Assembly: GCA_016218925.1 (NCBI GenBank)
Contig: JACRCR010000125.1
Location: 1 to 46,196 of the forward strand
Length of the DNA: 46,196 nucleotides
Source: Deltaproteobacteria bacterium
GTDB taxonomy: Bacteria > Desulfobacterota > Binatia > UBA1149 > CAITLU01
Direction of reading: 5' to 3'
Below, one piece after another: positions 8,144 to 16,245 of the stretch (its first letter is position 1; each line of letters opens with the position of its first letter). Under the pieces are notes generated by a model. It was not told the origin of the DNA and made no database searches. It worked only from the letters and a program-made list of their open reading frames with translations. The translations under genes and the position numbers were made by a program.

Positions 8144-8791
8144 CTAGTTCTTCGCCAGCAGCTTCTTGGCCGACTTCACCGCCTCGATGGCGTCTTGTGC
8201 GTACCCATCGGCTCCGATTTCGTCCGCCCACGCCTGCTTCACGGGCCCTCCGCCGACCAGGACTTTGTACCTGTCGCGCAGCCCGAGTTCGTTCAGGAAC
8301 GCGATCACTTCGCGCTGGCCTGCCATGGTCGTGCTCATCAGCGAAGACATCGCGATGACATCGGCCTCGTGCGACTGCGCAGCCGCGATGAAATCGGACG
8401 TCGACACGTCCGCGCCCAGATCGATCACGTCGAAGCCGGCAACGCCCAGCATCATCGCCACGATGTCCTTGCCGACTTCGTGAACGTCGCCCTTGACCGT
8501 GCCGACAACGACCGTGCCGAGCTTCTCGCGCTGCACGTTGCGTTTGTTGATCTCTGCTTCGAGCACCGGCATCGCCCGCTTCAGCGCGTCACTGGCCAGC
8601 AGCAACTCCGGCACGTACGCTTCGCCGCGCTCGAACTTCTCCCCCATCTCGGTCATGGCCGAGGCCATGCTCTTGATCCCTTCAACGGGATCGAGGCCGG
8701 CGCCGACCAGCTCCCTGGCAGTTTGCTCGGCGCCCTCCTCATCCATGTTCAAGACTGCCTCACGGAGCTTTCCAAGGACCTCGTCAGTCAT
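8144..8791 (-). CDS. Corrinoid methyl-carrier protein (MtmC/MtbC/MttC-like)
   Basis: The 215-residue protein has the two-domain layout of methylotrophic corrinoid proteins: a helical cap domain (residues 1-90) and a Rossmann B12-binding domain. The base-off/His-on motif D102-x-H104-x2-G107 is intact (GDVHEVGKDI), with SSLMSTTM near 149-156 and VGGGPV near 179-184. It carries the methyl group between the MtmB-like protein and the UroD-family methyltransferase. The start at 8791 is set by an AAAGGAG ribosome site 9 bases upstream; the frame stays open further up, but that part would run into the divergent regulator. It is the first gene of the operon, with the divergent AraC-family gene 106 bases away. 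Confidence 0.94.
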   Translation of the reverse strand: MTDEVLGKLREAVLNMDEEGAEQTARELVGAGLDPVEGIKSMASAMTEMGEKFERGEAYVPELLLASDALKRAMPVLEAEINKRNVQREKLGTVVVGTVKGDVHEVGKDIVAMMLGVAGFDVIDLGADVSTSDFIAAAQSHEADVIAMSSLMSTTMAGQREVIAFLNELGLRDRYKVLVGGGPVKQAWADEIGADGYAQDAIEAVKSAKKLLAKN

Positions 8792-8893
8792 TCTGCTTAC
8801 TCCTTTCGACGTCCCCCCATGGGCTGTCAGTCGCGTGGCATGTGCCGACTCGTCTGCGTCCGGACGGCCATGCTGATCGGAAAGGAGCGCGCT

Positions 8894-8943
8894 TGGAATG
8901 GCTTCGTCGGACAACAACATGATACTTTCGGCCACCGTGACCG
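8894..8943 (-). promoter_or_regulatory. Candidate shared regulatory element, copy 2 (upstream of corrinoid operon)
   Basis: This stretch matches 1824-1873 at about 38 of 50 bases. It lies 100-150 bases upstream of the corrinoid-protein start and covers the first codons of the divergent AraC-family gene. If it is an operator, the regulator could bind across its own start and control both directions. The alternative is that the similarity reflects coding sequence of two related regulators, one of which has decayed. Confidence 0.5.
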
Positions 8944-9980
8944 ATCCGATACGCACCTGGAACGTTCGGGGCATCGCAAGTGTCCACTTGCTGGTCAACC
9001 TCGGCGCCGAGCATGGCCTTTCGGCGAGCGAATGCCTGCGCGGGTCGGCGATCCCGGTCGAGAGCCTGGAAGACCCCGGCCGCGAGGTCGAGGCGAGTCA
9101 GGAGCTCGCCGTGGTGCGCAACCTGTCACGCCTGCTGGCCCATGTCCCGGGCATCGGACTCGACGCCGGGCGGCGCTACCGCTCCCACGGCTACGGGATC
9201 CTGGGCTACGCCCTTCTGAGCAGCCGCTCGCTGCGCAGCGCGCTCGATTTCGCGATCCGCTACCTCGATCTCACTTTTGCCTTCAACCGCTACCGATCCG
9301 AGAAGCTGCCCGAGGGGCTCCGGGTGGTTCTGGACGATAGCGCCATTCCAGAGGATTGCCGGCAGTTCCTCGTCGAGCGCGATGTCACATCGACCGTGGC
9401 GATCATGCGCCAGTTGATCCTGAAACCGCTGCCGGTGCAGCGGGTATCCTTTCGCTTCGCTCGACCAGCCTATGCCGAGCGTTTCGACGAGTTTTTTCTC
9501 GGCCCCGTCTTCTTCGGGGAGCCCGCTCACGCCATCGTGGTCGCCACCGAATGGGTGGATCAGCCGCTGCCGCAAGCCGACGAGCCGACGGTGCGGCTGT
9601 GCGAGGAACAGTGCAGGGATCTTCTGGACGGGCGGCGTGCACGTACGCGTATTTCCGAGCGCGTACGCCAACGCCTGCTGCGGCCGCAGAGTGCTGCCAA
9701 AATGGAAGAGGTGGCGGCGGAGCTCGGAATGGCGCCGCGCACGCTGCATCGGCACCTCGACAGCGAAGGAACCTCATTCCGGCAGCTCCTCGACGAGGTC
9801 CGCAAGGCATTGGCCGAGGAGATGCTCGCGCACCGGATGACGGTGGAAGAGGTCGCCGAGCGCCTCGGATACTCCGAGGCGTCCAGCTTCGTCCACGCCT
9901 TCAAGCGATGGAAAGGCGTCTCTCCGAGGGCGTACCGGCGAGCGTCCGGCGAGTCGGCGCGTAAACTCCAAGGACTCTGA
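8898..9980 (+). CDS. AraC-family transcriptional regulator (arabinose-binding-like N-terminal domain)
   Basis: The 360-residue protein has the OruR/ArgR-type layout: an N-terminal effector domain of about 230 residues (GLSASECLRGS, HGYGILGYALLSS) and a C-terminal double helix-turn-helix (EEVAAELGMAPRTLHRHL, then VEEVAERLGYSEASSFVHAFKRWKG). The start ATG follows an AAAGGAG ribosome site. It is divergent from the corrinoid/MtmB-like operon and three bases upstream of the ChoD-like oxidoreductase. Regulators placed like this usually control the neighbouring divergent operon; the effector would then be the methylated substrate or a product. The first 15 codons overlap the shared element. Confidence 0.9.
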   Translation: MASSDNNMILSATVTDPIRTWNVRGIASVHLLVNLGAEHGLSASECLRGSAIPVESLEDPGREVEASQELAVVRNLSRLLAHVPGIGLDAGRRYRSHGYGILGYALLSSRSLRSALDFAIRYLDLTFAFNRYRSEKLPEGLRVVLDDSAIPEDCRQFLVERDVTSTVAIMRQLILKPLPVQRVSFRFARPAYAERFDEFFLGPVFFGEPAHAIVVATEWVDQPLPQADEPTVRLCEEQCRDLLDGRRARTRISERVRQRLLRPQSAAKMEEVAAELGMAPRTLHRHLDSEGTSFRQLLDEVRKALAEEMLAHRMTVEEVAERLGYSEASSFVHAFKRWKGVSPRAYRRASGESARKLQGL

Positions 9981-9983
9981 ATC

Positions 9984-11567
9984 ATGGCAGCACCCAAAGC
10001 GTTCGATTGGGACTACATCGTCATCGGATCGGGTTTCGGCGGCAGCGTGTCGGCACTGCGGCTTTCGGAAAAGGGATACTCCGTGGCCGTGCTCGAAAGA
10101 GGCAAACGCTGGGCCAAGGAGGATTTTCCCAAGACCAACTGGAACACCCGCAAGTACATGTGGCTGCCGAGGCTCGGCTGCTACGGTTACCAGAACCTGA
10201 CCCAGCTGAGACACGTACTGATCTTCCATGGCGGGGGCGTGGGCGGCGGCAGCCTGGTCTACGCGAACCAACTGCTGATCCCACCGGATGAGGTGTTCGA
10301 GCGGCCTGAATGGGCCATCGCCGACTGCAAGAGGACGATGTCACCTCACTATCAGGAAGCGCGGCGCATGCTCGGCGCCAATCCCAGCCCACAGATCGGT
10401 CGCGCCGATCGCTGCCTGCGCGAAGTCGGAATCGAACTGCGCGGCAAGGACACTTTTCACAAGAACGACGTCGGCATCTTCTTCGGAGAACCGGAAAAGA
10501 CCGTCGCCGACCCCTACTTCGGCGGGCGCGGGCCGGCGCGGACCGGCTGCACCTTCTGCGGTTCCTGCATGGTAGGCTGCCCCGTCGGGGCCAAGAACAC
10601 GCTGGATCGCAACTATCTGTACCTCGCCGAAGCGCTCGGCGCCGCGGTGATCCCTGAGACGGAGGTCACCGGCGTACGCCCGTGCAGCGGCGGCTATGAG
10701 GTCTTCACGCGCCGATCCACGGGCCTGCGCCATCCCGAGCGAACCTACCGCGCCAAGGGCGTCGTTTTCAGCGGCGGGGTGCTTGGTACTGTCAAGCTGT
10801 TGATGGAGTGCCGCCAGCAAGGCCTGCTCCCGAACCTCTCGCCGCAACTGGGCAACTACGTCCGAACCAATTCGGAGGCGATCCTCGGCGTCAGGTCCGC
10901 GGACAGGAGCGTGGACTGGAACGACCAGATCGCCATCACCTCCGGTATCTACGCCGACGACACGACCCACATCGAGATGGTGCGCTACAACAAAGGCTCC
11001 GATGTGATCGTTGACCTTTTCACGCTGATGACCGAGGGCGGCGGCGCCATTCCGCGCGGCATCCGATACCTGGGGGAAATCGTCAAACATCCGCTGCGTT
11101 TCGTGAAGCTGCTGTGGCCGCTGGGCAAGGCCGCTTCGACCTCGGTGGTCCTGGTGATGCAGACCGACGAAAACTACCTGCAGCTCGACTACCGACGGCG
11201 CTGGTGGCGGCTCGGCGCCTACAGCATGAATTCGAGGACACCTCCAGGACAGAGGCGGGCGCCGGCCTACATCCCCATCGCCAATGAGGTGACGCGGCGT
11301 CTTGCAACCAAGATGGACGGCGTCCCGCTGAGTTTTCTCAGCGAAGCTGCGTTCAACGCTTCCTCCACGGCCCACATCCTGGGCGGCTGCTGCATGGGTG
11401 CATCCGCGCGTGAGGGCGTCGTCAGCCCCAGCGGCGAGGTCTTCGGCTACCCTGACATGTTCGTCGCCGACGGTTCGGTGGTGCCGGCCAACCTGGGAGT
11501 CAATCCCAGCCTGACCATCACGGCACTGGCCGAATACATAATGTCGCAGCGACCGGCCAAGGCCTGA
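9984..11567 (+). CDS. ChoD-like GMC-family oxidoreductase (putative sterol/lipid alcohol oxidase or dehydrogenase)
   Basis: The 527-residue flavoprotein starts with the FAD-binding GSGFGGSVSALRL at 15-28 and has the GMC motif GGGVGGGSLVYAN near 83-95. It ends with the conserved DGSVVPANLGVNPSLTITA. It follows mycobacterial ChoD closely in several blocks (WLPRLGCYG, DPYFGGRGPARTGC, SCMVGCPVGAKNTL). C189, C192, C195 and C199 form a ferredoxin-like CxxCxxCxxxCP pattern. There is no signal peptide. It starts three bases after the AraC-family stop and has an AAGGA ribosome site, so it is co-transcribed with the regulator. Substrate is unknown; a hydroxysteroid or a similar bulky alcohol fits ChoD relatives. 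Confidence 0.88.
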   Translation: MAAPKAFDWDYIVIGSGFGGSVSALRLSEKGYSVAVLERGKRWAKEDFPKTNWNTRKYMWLPRLGCYGYQNLTQLRHVLIFHGGGVGGGSLVYANQLLIPPDEVFERPEWAIADCKRTMSPHYQEARRMLGANPSPQIGRADRCLREVGIELRGKDTFHKNDVGIFFGEPEKTVADPYFGGRGPARTGCTFCGSCMVGCPVGAKNTLDRNYLYLAEALGAAVIPETEVTGVRPCSGGYEVFTRRSTGLRHPERTYRAKGVVFSGGVLGTVKLLMECRQQGLLPNLSPQLGNYVRTNSEAILGVRSADRSVDWNDQIAITSGIYADDTTHIEMVRYNKGSDVIVDLFTLMTEGGGAIPRGIRYLGEIVKHPLRFVKLLWPLGKAASTSVVLVMQTDENYLQLDYRRRWWRLGAYSMNSRTPPGQRRAPAYIPIANEVTRRLATKMDGVPLSFLSEAAFNASSTAHILGGCCMGASAREGVVSPSGEVFGYPDMFVADGSVVPANLGVNPSLTITALAEYIMSQRPAKA

Positions 11568-11737
11568 GTCGCGCGGCGGTCGCGGCCCGACGCGTTCGAA
11601 ACTCGCGCCGAACCCCGAACACGGTGGGGGCAAGACCGATCGCGATTGAACAAGCCTTCGGGCTCATGCATGAAGGCGATCGCAGTCCGCCGGCTCTCGC
11701 ACTGCACGAGGACCGGCCCACGCGAAGGAGAAACTGA

Positions 11738-12118
11738 ATGTTCAGTCACATCATGGTCGGCGCCAACGACGTCGACGCTTCCAGGAAGTTCTACGACGCC
11801 GTGCTGGGCACGCTCGGCATCCCGGCGGCCATCACCGACGAGAAAGGGCGCCTCTTCTACCTTTCGCCGTCCGGCGTCTTCGCCGTCACGAAGCCGATCA
11901 ACGACGCCCCAGCCTCCCCCGCCAACGGCGGCACGATCGGGTTCACCGTCGCGGATCCGGCCACCGTGAACGCCTGGCACGCGGCTGGCATAGCCAACGG
12001 CGGGACCACCTGCGAAGATCCCCCGGGAGTGCGCGAGAGCAGCATGGGGAAAATGTATCTCGCCTATCTGCGCGATCCCTCCGGCAACAAGATCTGCGCC
12101 TTTCATCGCATGGGCTGA
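11738..12118 (+). CDS. VOC-family (glyoxalase/bleomycin-resistance fold) protein
   Basis: The 126-residue protein is a single VOC unit pair with typical ends: MFSHIMVGANDVDASRKFYDAVL at the start and YLRDPSGNKICAFH at the end. His4 and the later Tyr/His positions could bind a metal as in glyoxalase I-like proteins. An AAGGAG ribosome site precedes the ATG. It follows the GMC gene by 170 bases and is closed by a strong hairpin. The substrate cannot be named. Confidence 0.88.
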   Translation: MFSHIMVGANDVDASRKFYDAVLGTLGIPAAITDEKGRLFYLSPSGVFAVTKPINDAPASPANGGTIGFTVADPATVNAWHAAGIANGGTTCEDPPGVRESSMGKMYLAYLRDPSGNKICAFHRMG

Positions 12119-12130
12119 GCGGCCGGCCTC

Positions 12131-12169
12131 CCTCGATCCCTCTGTGGTTCCTCCGCAGAGGGATCGAGG
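12131..12169. terminator. Hairpin terminator between VOC gene and Tsr3-like gene
   Basis: A perfect 14-base inverted repeat (12131-12144 with 12156-12169) encloses an 11-base loop just after the VOC stop and before the convergent Tsr3-like gene end. There is no T tract on either side, so it may act with Rho or as a bidirectional block. Confidence 0.7.
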
Positions 12170-12254
12170 CCCCGCCGAGGTTGTCCTCGTTCGGTTCGCG
12201 GTACGCTGCGCGAATGGCTCGCGCCGCCAGCGAGGAGCGTCGTCGCTCGCTTGC

Positions 12255-12779
12255 TCAGCCGGCCGCGTCTTGGCAAATCACCGGCAGCGCTCGAAGACCG
12301 TGCCGCTCGAACGCCGCTGCGTTGACGCTCAGGAACTCTGCGGCCATCGTGTACTCGCGCAGCAGCGATTCATCCCAGACACCGAGAAACGCCGAGGCAA
12401 TGAACAGCGCCTCGATCGTGGCCAGGCCGCTCTCGGGGTCGAGGTAATACTTGCTGCGACGGCGGTAGGCGGTCTGAAAACCGTCAGGAACCCTGACGCG
12501 CGGAGGCAACGGGGCGACGATTCGATCGACCACCGGCTTCAGGCGCTTCCAGTTGCAGTCGACCGCGCACAGAACGATCGCATCACGACTGGCCAATCCG
12601 TCGGCCGTCGACCTGGAGAGCGCAACGCCGTCGGGGTGCAAGAGCAGGCTCCCGGTCAGCGGCGGAATCGGGCGGCGCCTGTCGAAACGTACGATGCGAA
12701 AATCGCCGCGGTAACCCAGCGGCAGTATCGAGCACTTGTTCGGACGCTCGGTCCGATCCACGAGGATTTCGTAGCGCAC
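12255..12779 (-). CDS. Tsr3/DUF367-like protein (SPOUT-type aminocarboxypropyltransferase-like)
   Basis: The conserved part runs from LVDRTERPNKCS to the end. It contains DCNWKRL (compare VDCSW in Tsr3), a LLLHPDG stretch where Tsr3 has LSP-x-G, and a helical SGLATIEALFIASAFLG segment matching the Tsr3 C-terminal region. Archaeal and eukaryotic Tsr3 transfers the aminocarboxypropyl group of SAM to small-subunit rRNA. Bacterial homologues are scattered and uncharacterised as far as I know. The start is uncertain: I use a GTG at 12779. An ATG at 12968 would add an Arg/Trp-rich low-complexity stretch and overlap the upstream gene by 44 bases. Function is inferred from motifs only. Confidence 0.55.
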   Translation of the reverse strand: MRYEILVDRTERPNKCSILPLGYRGDFRIVRFDRRRPIPPLTGSLLLHPDGVALSRSTADGLASRDAIVLCAVDCNWKRLKPVVDRIVAPLPPRVRVPDGFQTAYRRRSKYYLDPESGLATIEALFIASAFLGVWDESLLREYTMAAEFLSVNAAAFERHGLRALPVICQDAAG

Positions 12780-12924
12780 GCCGGCGCACCGTACACGCGG
12801 GAAACGGCACCGGCGAACCCGCAGCGCGTTCCTTACGACGCGCCGCCACCAGCGGCACGGCCACCCTGGACCAGCCCGGCTGCCGTTACGTTCCGGCAGC
12901 GCAACAAGACCCGGTGCGACCGGG

Positions 12925-14193
12925 TCACGGCCAGGCTTCCGGCTTCTCGTCATCCGGACGCCGGACACGCCCTTCCTGCGCTACCGGAATCTCGTTCTTT
13001 CGGTACACGTCGGGGCGCAGTTCTACGCGCCCCTCTTCGTTCACGCGCGAGGTCGAGTAGATGATGTGCACCGGCATGTGCCGATGCAGATTGATCTGCT
13101 GCGTCTGCCCCGAAGCAATCGCCGCCTGAAGGCGACGCGGGCTCCATTGCGGCTGGTCGCGCAGCAGGTAATTAGCCAGCTCGAGCGGATTGGCCAGGCG
13201 GACGCAACCGTGGCTGAGCGCGCCGACCGCCGCGGAGAAGGCGCGTTTCTCCGGCGTGTCGTGCAGGTAGACGTTGAGCCGGTTGGGCATCACGAACTTG
13301 ATTCGACCGAGCGGATTGCGCGCGCCCGGTTTCTGTCGCAGTCCTCCGGCTGAGGCGGTGATCCCCTGACGCCGCAGATACCCGGGATCGCGGCGCGCCG
13401 TCGGCAAGTACTCCTGTTTCGCGATGCTCTCGGGGATGCCCCAATCCGGGTTGACGATCAGGTACTCGAGCTCGTCGCTGAACAACGGCGTCTGCCAGGT
13501 CGGTTGGCCGACGATCACCTGCATGCGCATGCTCTCGCGTCCGTGTTCGTAGGCGCGCAGCTCGAAGAACGGGATATTGACGAGCAGGTACGTGCCGGAT
13601 GGATCCAGCCACACCTCCCGCCAGCGCGCCACGTCGCGCGCGAGAATGTCGACGATCTCTTCCACCGGCCGGTTGAGTTCGACCATCGTCCGGGAGCCGA
13701 GCTGTCCAATGCCGAGTACCTTGCGGTCGGCCTGGAAGTCGCGCACGGCGGCGATGAGCGCGGGACCGTACTTGCAAAGCTCCGGCGGCGCGACGGGCGG
13801 CGGCTTCGTACCGGGCGGTGGCGGCGGTGGCGGTGGCGGCGGCGGCGGCGTGCTGCCCTCGCGAAGATATCCCTCGGCAATCAGACGCCGCTCGAGCGCG
13901 AGGATGCGCCAGCAGTCATAGGAGTACTCGGAGCCCATGACGAGGTCGGTCGGGACCTTGCTCCAGCCGCCGCGACGCTCGATGTCGCGATACCGCTCGA
14001 GTGCTTGCCCGAGGAGACTGGCCTGGTCGCGCGCTCCGCGGCTGTCGATGTCCCTCCAGCGCGCGTCGCGGGTCGGCGCCGCCAGCGTCGATGCCGGCTC
14101 AGACTGTGCCACGACCGACCCGCTCGCCAGCACGATCGACCAGAGAATGGCAGCACGCAACGGCTTGCTCGTGACGTTCATGAAGCGGCCCAT
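12925..14193 (-). CDS. L,D-transpeptidase (YcbB/LdtD-like), exported
   Basis: The 422-residue protein has an N-terminal signal segment (AAILWSIVLASGSVVAQ), a domain with a peptidoglycan-binding-like repeat (AVRDFQADRKVLGIGQLGSRT), and a C-terminal YkuD catalytic domain with the motif SHGCVRLANPLELA, in which Cys is the nucleophile. It would make 3-3 cross-links in peptidoglycan or anchor proteins in the periplasm. A run of 12 prolines near residues 116-127 forms a flexible linker and is encoded by a GGC/GGT repeat. The gene precedes the Tsr3-like gene on the same strand and is divergent from the M23 peptidase. ATG at 14193 and 14181 are both possible starts. Confidence 0.92.
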   Translation of the reverse strand: MGRFMNVTSKPLRAAILWSIVLASGSVVAQSEPASTLAAPTRDARWRDIDSRGARDQASLLGQALERYRDIERRGGWSKVPTDLVMGSEYSYDCWRILALERRLIAEGYLREGSTPPPPPPPPPPPPGTKPPPVAPPELCKYGPALIAAVRDFQADRKVLGIGQLGSRTMVELNRPVEEIVDILARDVARWREVWLDPSGTYLLVNIPFFELRAYEHGRESMRMQVIVGQPTWQTPLFSDELEYLIVNPDWGIPESIAKQEYLPTARRDPGYLRRQGITASAGGLRQKPGARNPLGRIKFVMPNRLNVYLHDTPEKRAFSAAVGALSHGCVRLANPLELANYLLRDQPQWSPRRLQAAIASGQTQQINLHRHMPVHIIYSTSRVNEEGRVELRPDVYRKNEIPVAQEGRVRRPDDEKPEAWP

Positions 14194-14504
14194 CGGCTGC
14201 GCTAACAGCCTGCGGCGACGTCGGGCCCAAACCCGAACGAGGCCGATCGGCTGTCTTTAGTGGCGCCGGCAATTGAAGCAAGTGCACAAACCGCGCTGGT
14301 TGTGCGCCGGCGTCCGCGCGGCCTCTCGGTGACGAGATCGCAGCCCACTGCCGGCTGGTTCGCCGGCGACGATGACCGGCAAACACCGCACTGGTCGGCG
14401 CTGGACCCGCGTGCAAACGCCCGGTAGACAGTTCGTTGTCCCGAACCAGCCCTCACGGCTGGCAGATGTCGAAATCCCTGTTCGTGTTGCACTCGAGGAT
14501 GCTC
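14194..14504. other. Divergent intergenic region (L,D-transpeptidase / M23 peptidase)
   Basis: This stretch of 311 bases must hold the promoters for two divergent cell-wall genes. I see no clear -35/-10 pair, riboswitch or small gene in it. A longer start for the M23 gene at 14436 would use part of it. Confidence 0.5.
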
Positions 14505-15533
14505 ATGTCCGATCTGTCCAACCCAAAGTCCTGGCTGCTCTACGCGCTGCTGGCGTGCTCGCTCGCGCTCAACGTCGTGATGCTGCTCAACCGCACGCCT
14601 TCGGACGAGGCCAACGAAGCTCCCGCCGTCAGCGCCGAGATCGAGACCGCGCCGGCCGGCACCGGCGCGGTCACAGCGGCGGCCGCGCCCGACAGCGCCG
14701 AAGACGCGGCCGCCCAGCCCGCAGCCGCGCAGCCCGAGCCCGACTCGTCGCCGATCGCCGGGTGGGCAATCCTGCACGCCAAGGTCGAGCAGTCGCTGGC
14801 CCGCACTTTCCAACTTGCGGCCGGCGAGGACGGCGACGCGCTGGCCAGCGTGTTCACCCGCCTCTTCGTCTGGGACCTCGACCTGCGAAGGGATATGCAA
14901 GCCGGCGACTCCGTCGCGGTCGTCTGGCGCAAAGGCGCCGACGGCTTGCCCGAAATCGCGGCGGGCAGCCTGCAGTCCAAGCGGCTCGGCCGGACCCTGA
15001 CGGCCTACCGCTGGCAGGCACCCGATGACCGCTTCCCCAGCTTCTGGCACCTGGACGGGACCGAGGCCCCCCTTCGCCTGCGTGACAGTCCAATCGAGAA
15101 CTACGAGCAGATAACCAGCCTGCTCAAGGATCGCCCCACGCACAAGGGCATGGACTTCAAGACTCCCGTGGGGACCGAGGTCAGCGCGCCGCTGGCCGGG
15201 ACGGTCACCCGCGCGAACTGGAACTGGTCGGCCAACGGCAATTGCGTCGAGATCCGCTACGACGACGGCGTCATCGCCAAGTTCCTGCACCTCTCCGAGA
15301 ACCGGGTTGCCGAGGGCCAGCGGGTGAGCGCCGGCCAGTTGATAGCGCTGTCGGGCAACACCGGACACACGACGGCGCCGCATCTGCACTACCAGCTCGA
15401 CCGCAATGACAAGACGGTCGATCCGCTCGAGTACCACGGCACTCTTCGGCGGGCGCTCAAAGCCGACCAGATCGCCGCCCTGCAGCGCGACGTCGCCGAC
15501 TTCGAGAGAGCGCTGGACGCACCGGCTGGCTGA
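14505..15533 (+). CDS. M23-family (LytM-type) metallopeptidase, membrane-anchored
   Basis: The 342-residue protein starts with a single membrane segment (WLLYALLACSLALNVVMLL), then an Ala/Pro-rich linker, an intermediate domain and a C-terminal LytM domain. Zinc ligands are visible in THKGMDF (H-x3-D) and PHLHYQLD (H-x-H). It probably cleaves peptidoglycan cross-bridges in the periplasm or, if degenerate, activates an amidase; all zinc ligands are present, so activity is likely. The ATG at 14505 has GAGGA six bases upstream and is preferred to the in-frame 14436. Its divergent neighbour is the L,D-transpeptidase, also a peptidoglycan enzyme. Confidence 0.9.
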   Translation: MSDLSNPKSWLLYALLACSLALNVVMLLNRTPSDEANEAPAVSAEIETAPAGTGAVTAAAAPDSAEDAAAQPAAAQPEPDSSPIAGWAILHAKVEQSLARTFQLAAGEDGDALASVFTRLFVWDLDLRRDMQAGDSVAVVWRKGADGLPEIAAGSLQSKRLGRTLTAYRWQAPDDRFPSFWHLDGTEAPLRLRDSPIENYEQITSLLKDRPTHKGMDFKTPVGTEVSAPLAGTVTRANWNWSANGNCVEIRYDDGVIAKFLHLSENRVAEGQRVSAGQLIALSGNTGHTTAPHLHYQLDRNDKTVDPLEYHGTLRRALKADQIAALQRDVADFERALDAPAG

Positions 15534-15848
15534 CGGCGTCTCCCCTCAGACGCGCAAGGCGGTCTCGACCTCAGCGCTACGGCGGGCGCGACGAGTTCGT
15601 ACGCTTTCGGCCATTTCCGCGCTGCGGCCAAGGCCCGCCGCCGCGAGCTTTCGTATCTCGATCCGGGGCCTGTTGCGCAGATACGAAACTGAGCCGATCG
15701 ACTGTGGACCTAGCTGGCCGATTTGGGTAGGCAAGGCGGCGCCGCCGCACCGATCTGGCGAGCCGGTCCTCCGCGCCGTTGAATTCCAAGGGAGCCCGGT
15801 GCGTCAGCAGAAGTGAGGCAGCCAACTTAACAAAACAAGGAGACCGAA
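15534..15848. other. Intergenic region upstream of cytochrome c
   Basis: These 315 bases hold no gene I can support. Short frames occur but lack ribosome sites and family features. The last 20 bases carry the ribosome site of the cytochrome gene. Confidence 0.5.
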
Positions 15849-16127
15849 ATGAAGCGCATTGTTATGACTCTCGCCGCCGTCCTGTTCGCCACCTCCGCGT
15901 ACGCCGATGGCGCCGCCGTCTACGCCTCCAAGTGCAAGGCGTGCCACGGGGCTGCCGGCGAAGGCGCCAAGATGGCCGGGCCCGTAAAGGGCAAGGCCGC
16001 CGCCGACGTGAAGAAAGCGATCACTGACGGCGTCGCCGCCGCCGGCGACAAGAAGGCGATGAAGCCGGTCAAGCTCGACGCCGCCGACGTCGACGCGGTG
16101 GCAGCTTTCGTAGCCGGCTTGAAGTAG
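15849..16127 (+). CDS. Small class I cytochrome c, periplasmic
   Basis: The 92-residue preprotein has a signal peptide cleaved after AYA near residue 19 and one haem site CKACH, with KMAGP supplying a possible Met ligand and a later KKAMKP as the alternative. At about 73 mature residues it is of cytochrome c5/c553 size and carries electrons in the periplasm. AAGGAG precedes the ATG. It is a single-gene unit with its own terminator; no partner oxidase lies nearby. Confidence 0.93.
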   Translation: MKRIVMTLAAVLFATSAYADGAAVYASKCKACHGAAGEGAKMAGPVKGKAAADVKKAITDGVAAAGDKKAMKPVKLDAADVDAVAAFVAGLK

Positions 16128-16150
16128 TACCGTTCCACAGGACGGTTTTC

Positions 16151-16180
16151 GAGGCCGCGAGCCGCAAGACTCGCGGCCTC
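16151..16180. terminator. Hairpin terminator after cytochrome c
   Basis: GAGGCCGCGAG (16151-16161) pairs with CTCGCGGCCTC (16170-16180) around an 8-base loop, 24 bases after the cytochrome stop. A short T-containing tract (GTCGTTTG) follows, so it fits an intrinsic terminator and also shields the convergent glycosyltransferase gene. Confidence 0.8.
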
Positions 16181-16245
16181 GTCGTTTGCGCCGCAGGCCC
16201 CCGAGACGCAGCGCGATGCCAACGTGTCGCAGGCTCGGCTGCCGG

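Noticed and set aside
14202..15437. Long minus-strand frame of about 410 codons opposite the M23 peptidase
   Set aside because: It has no family features and mirrors the codon bias of the plus-strand gene, which has clear zinc ligands and a ribosome site.
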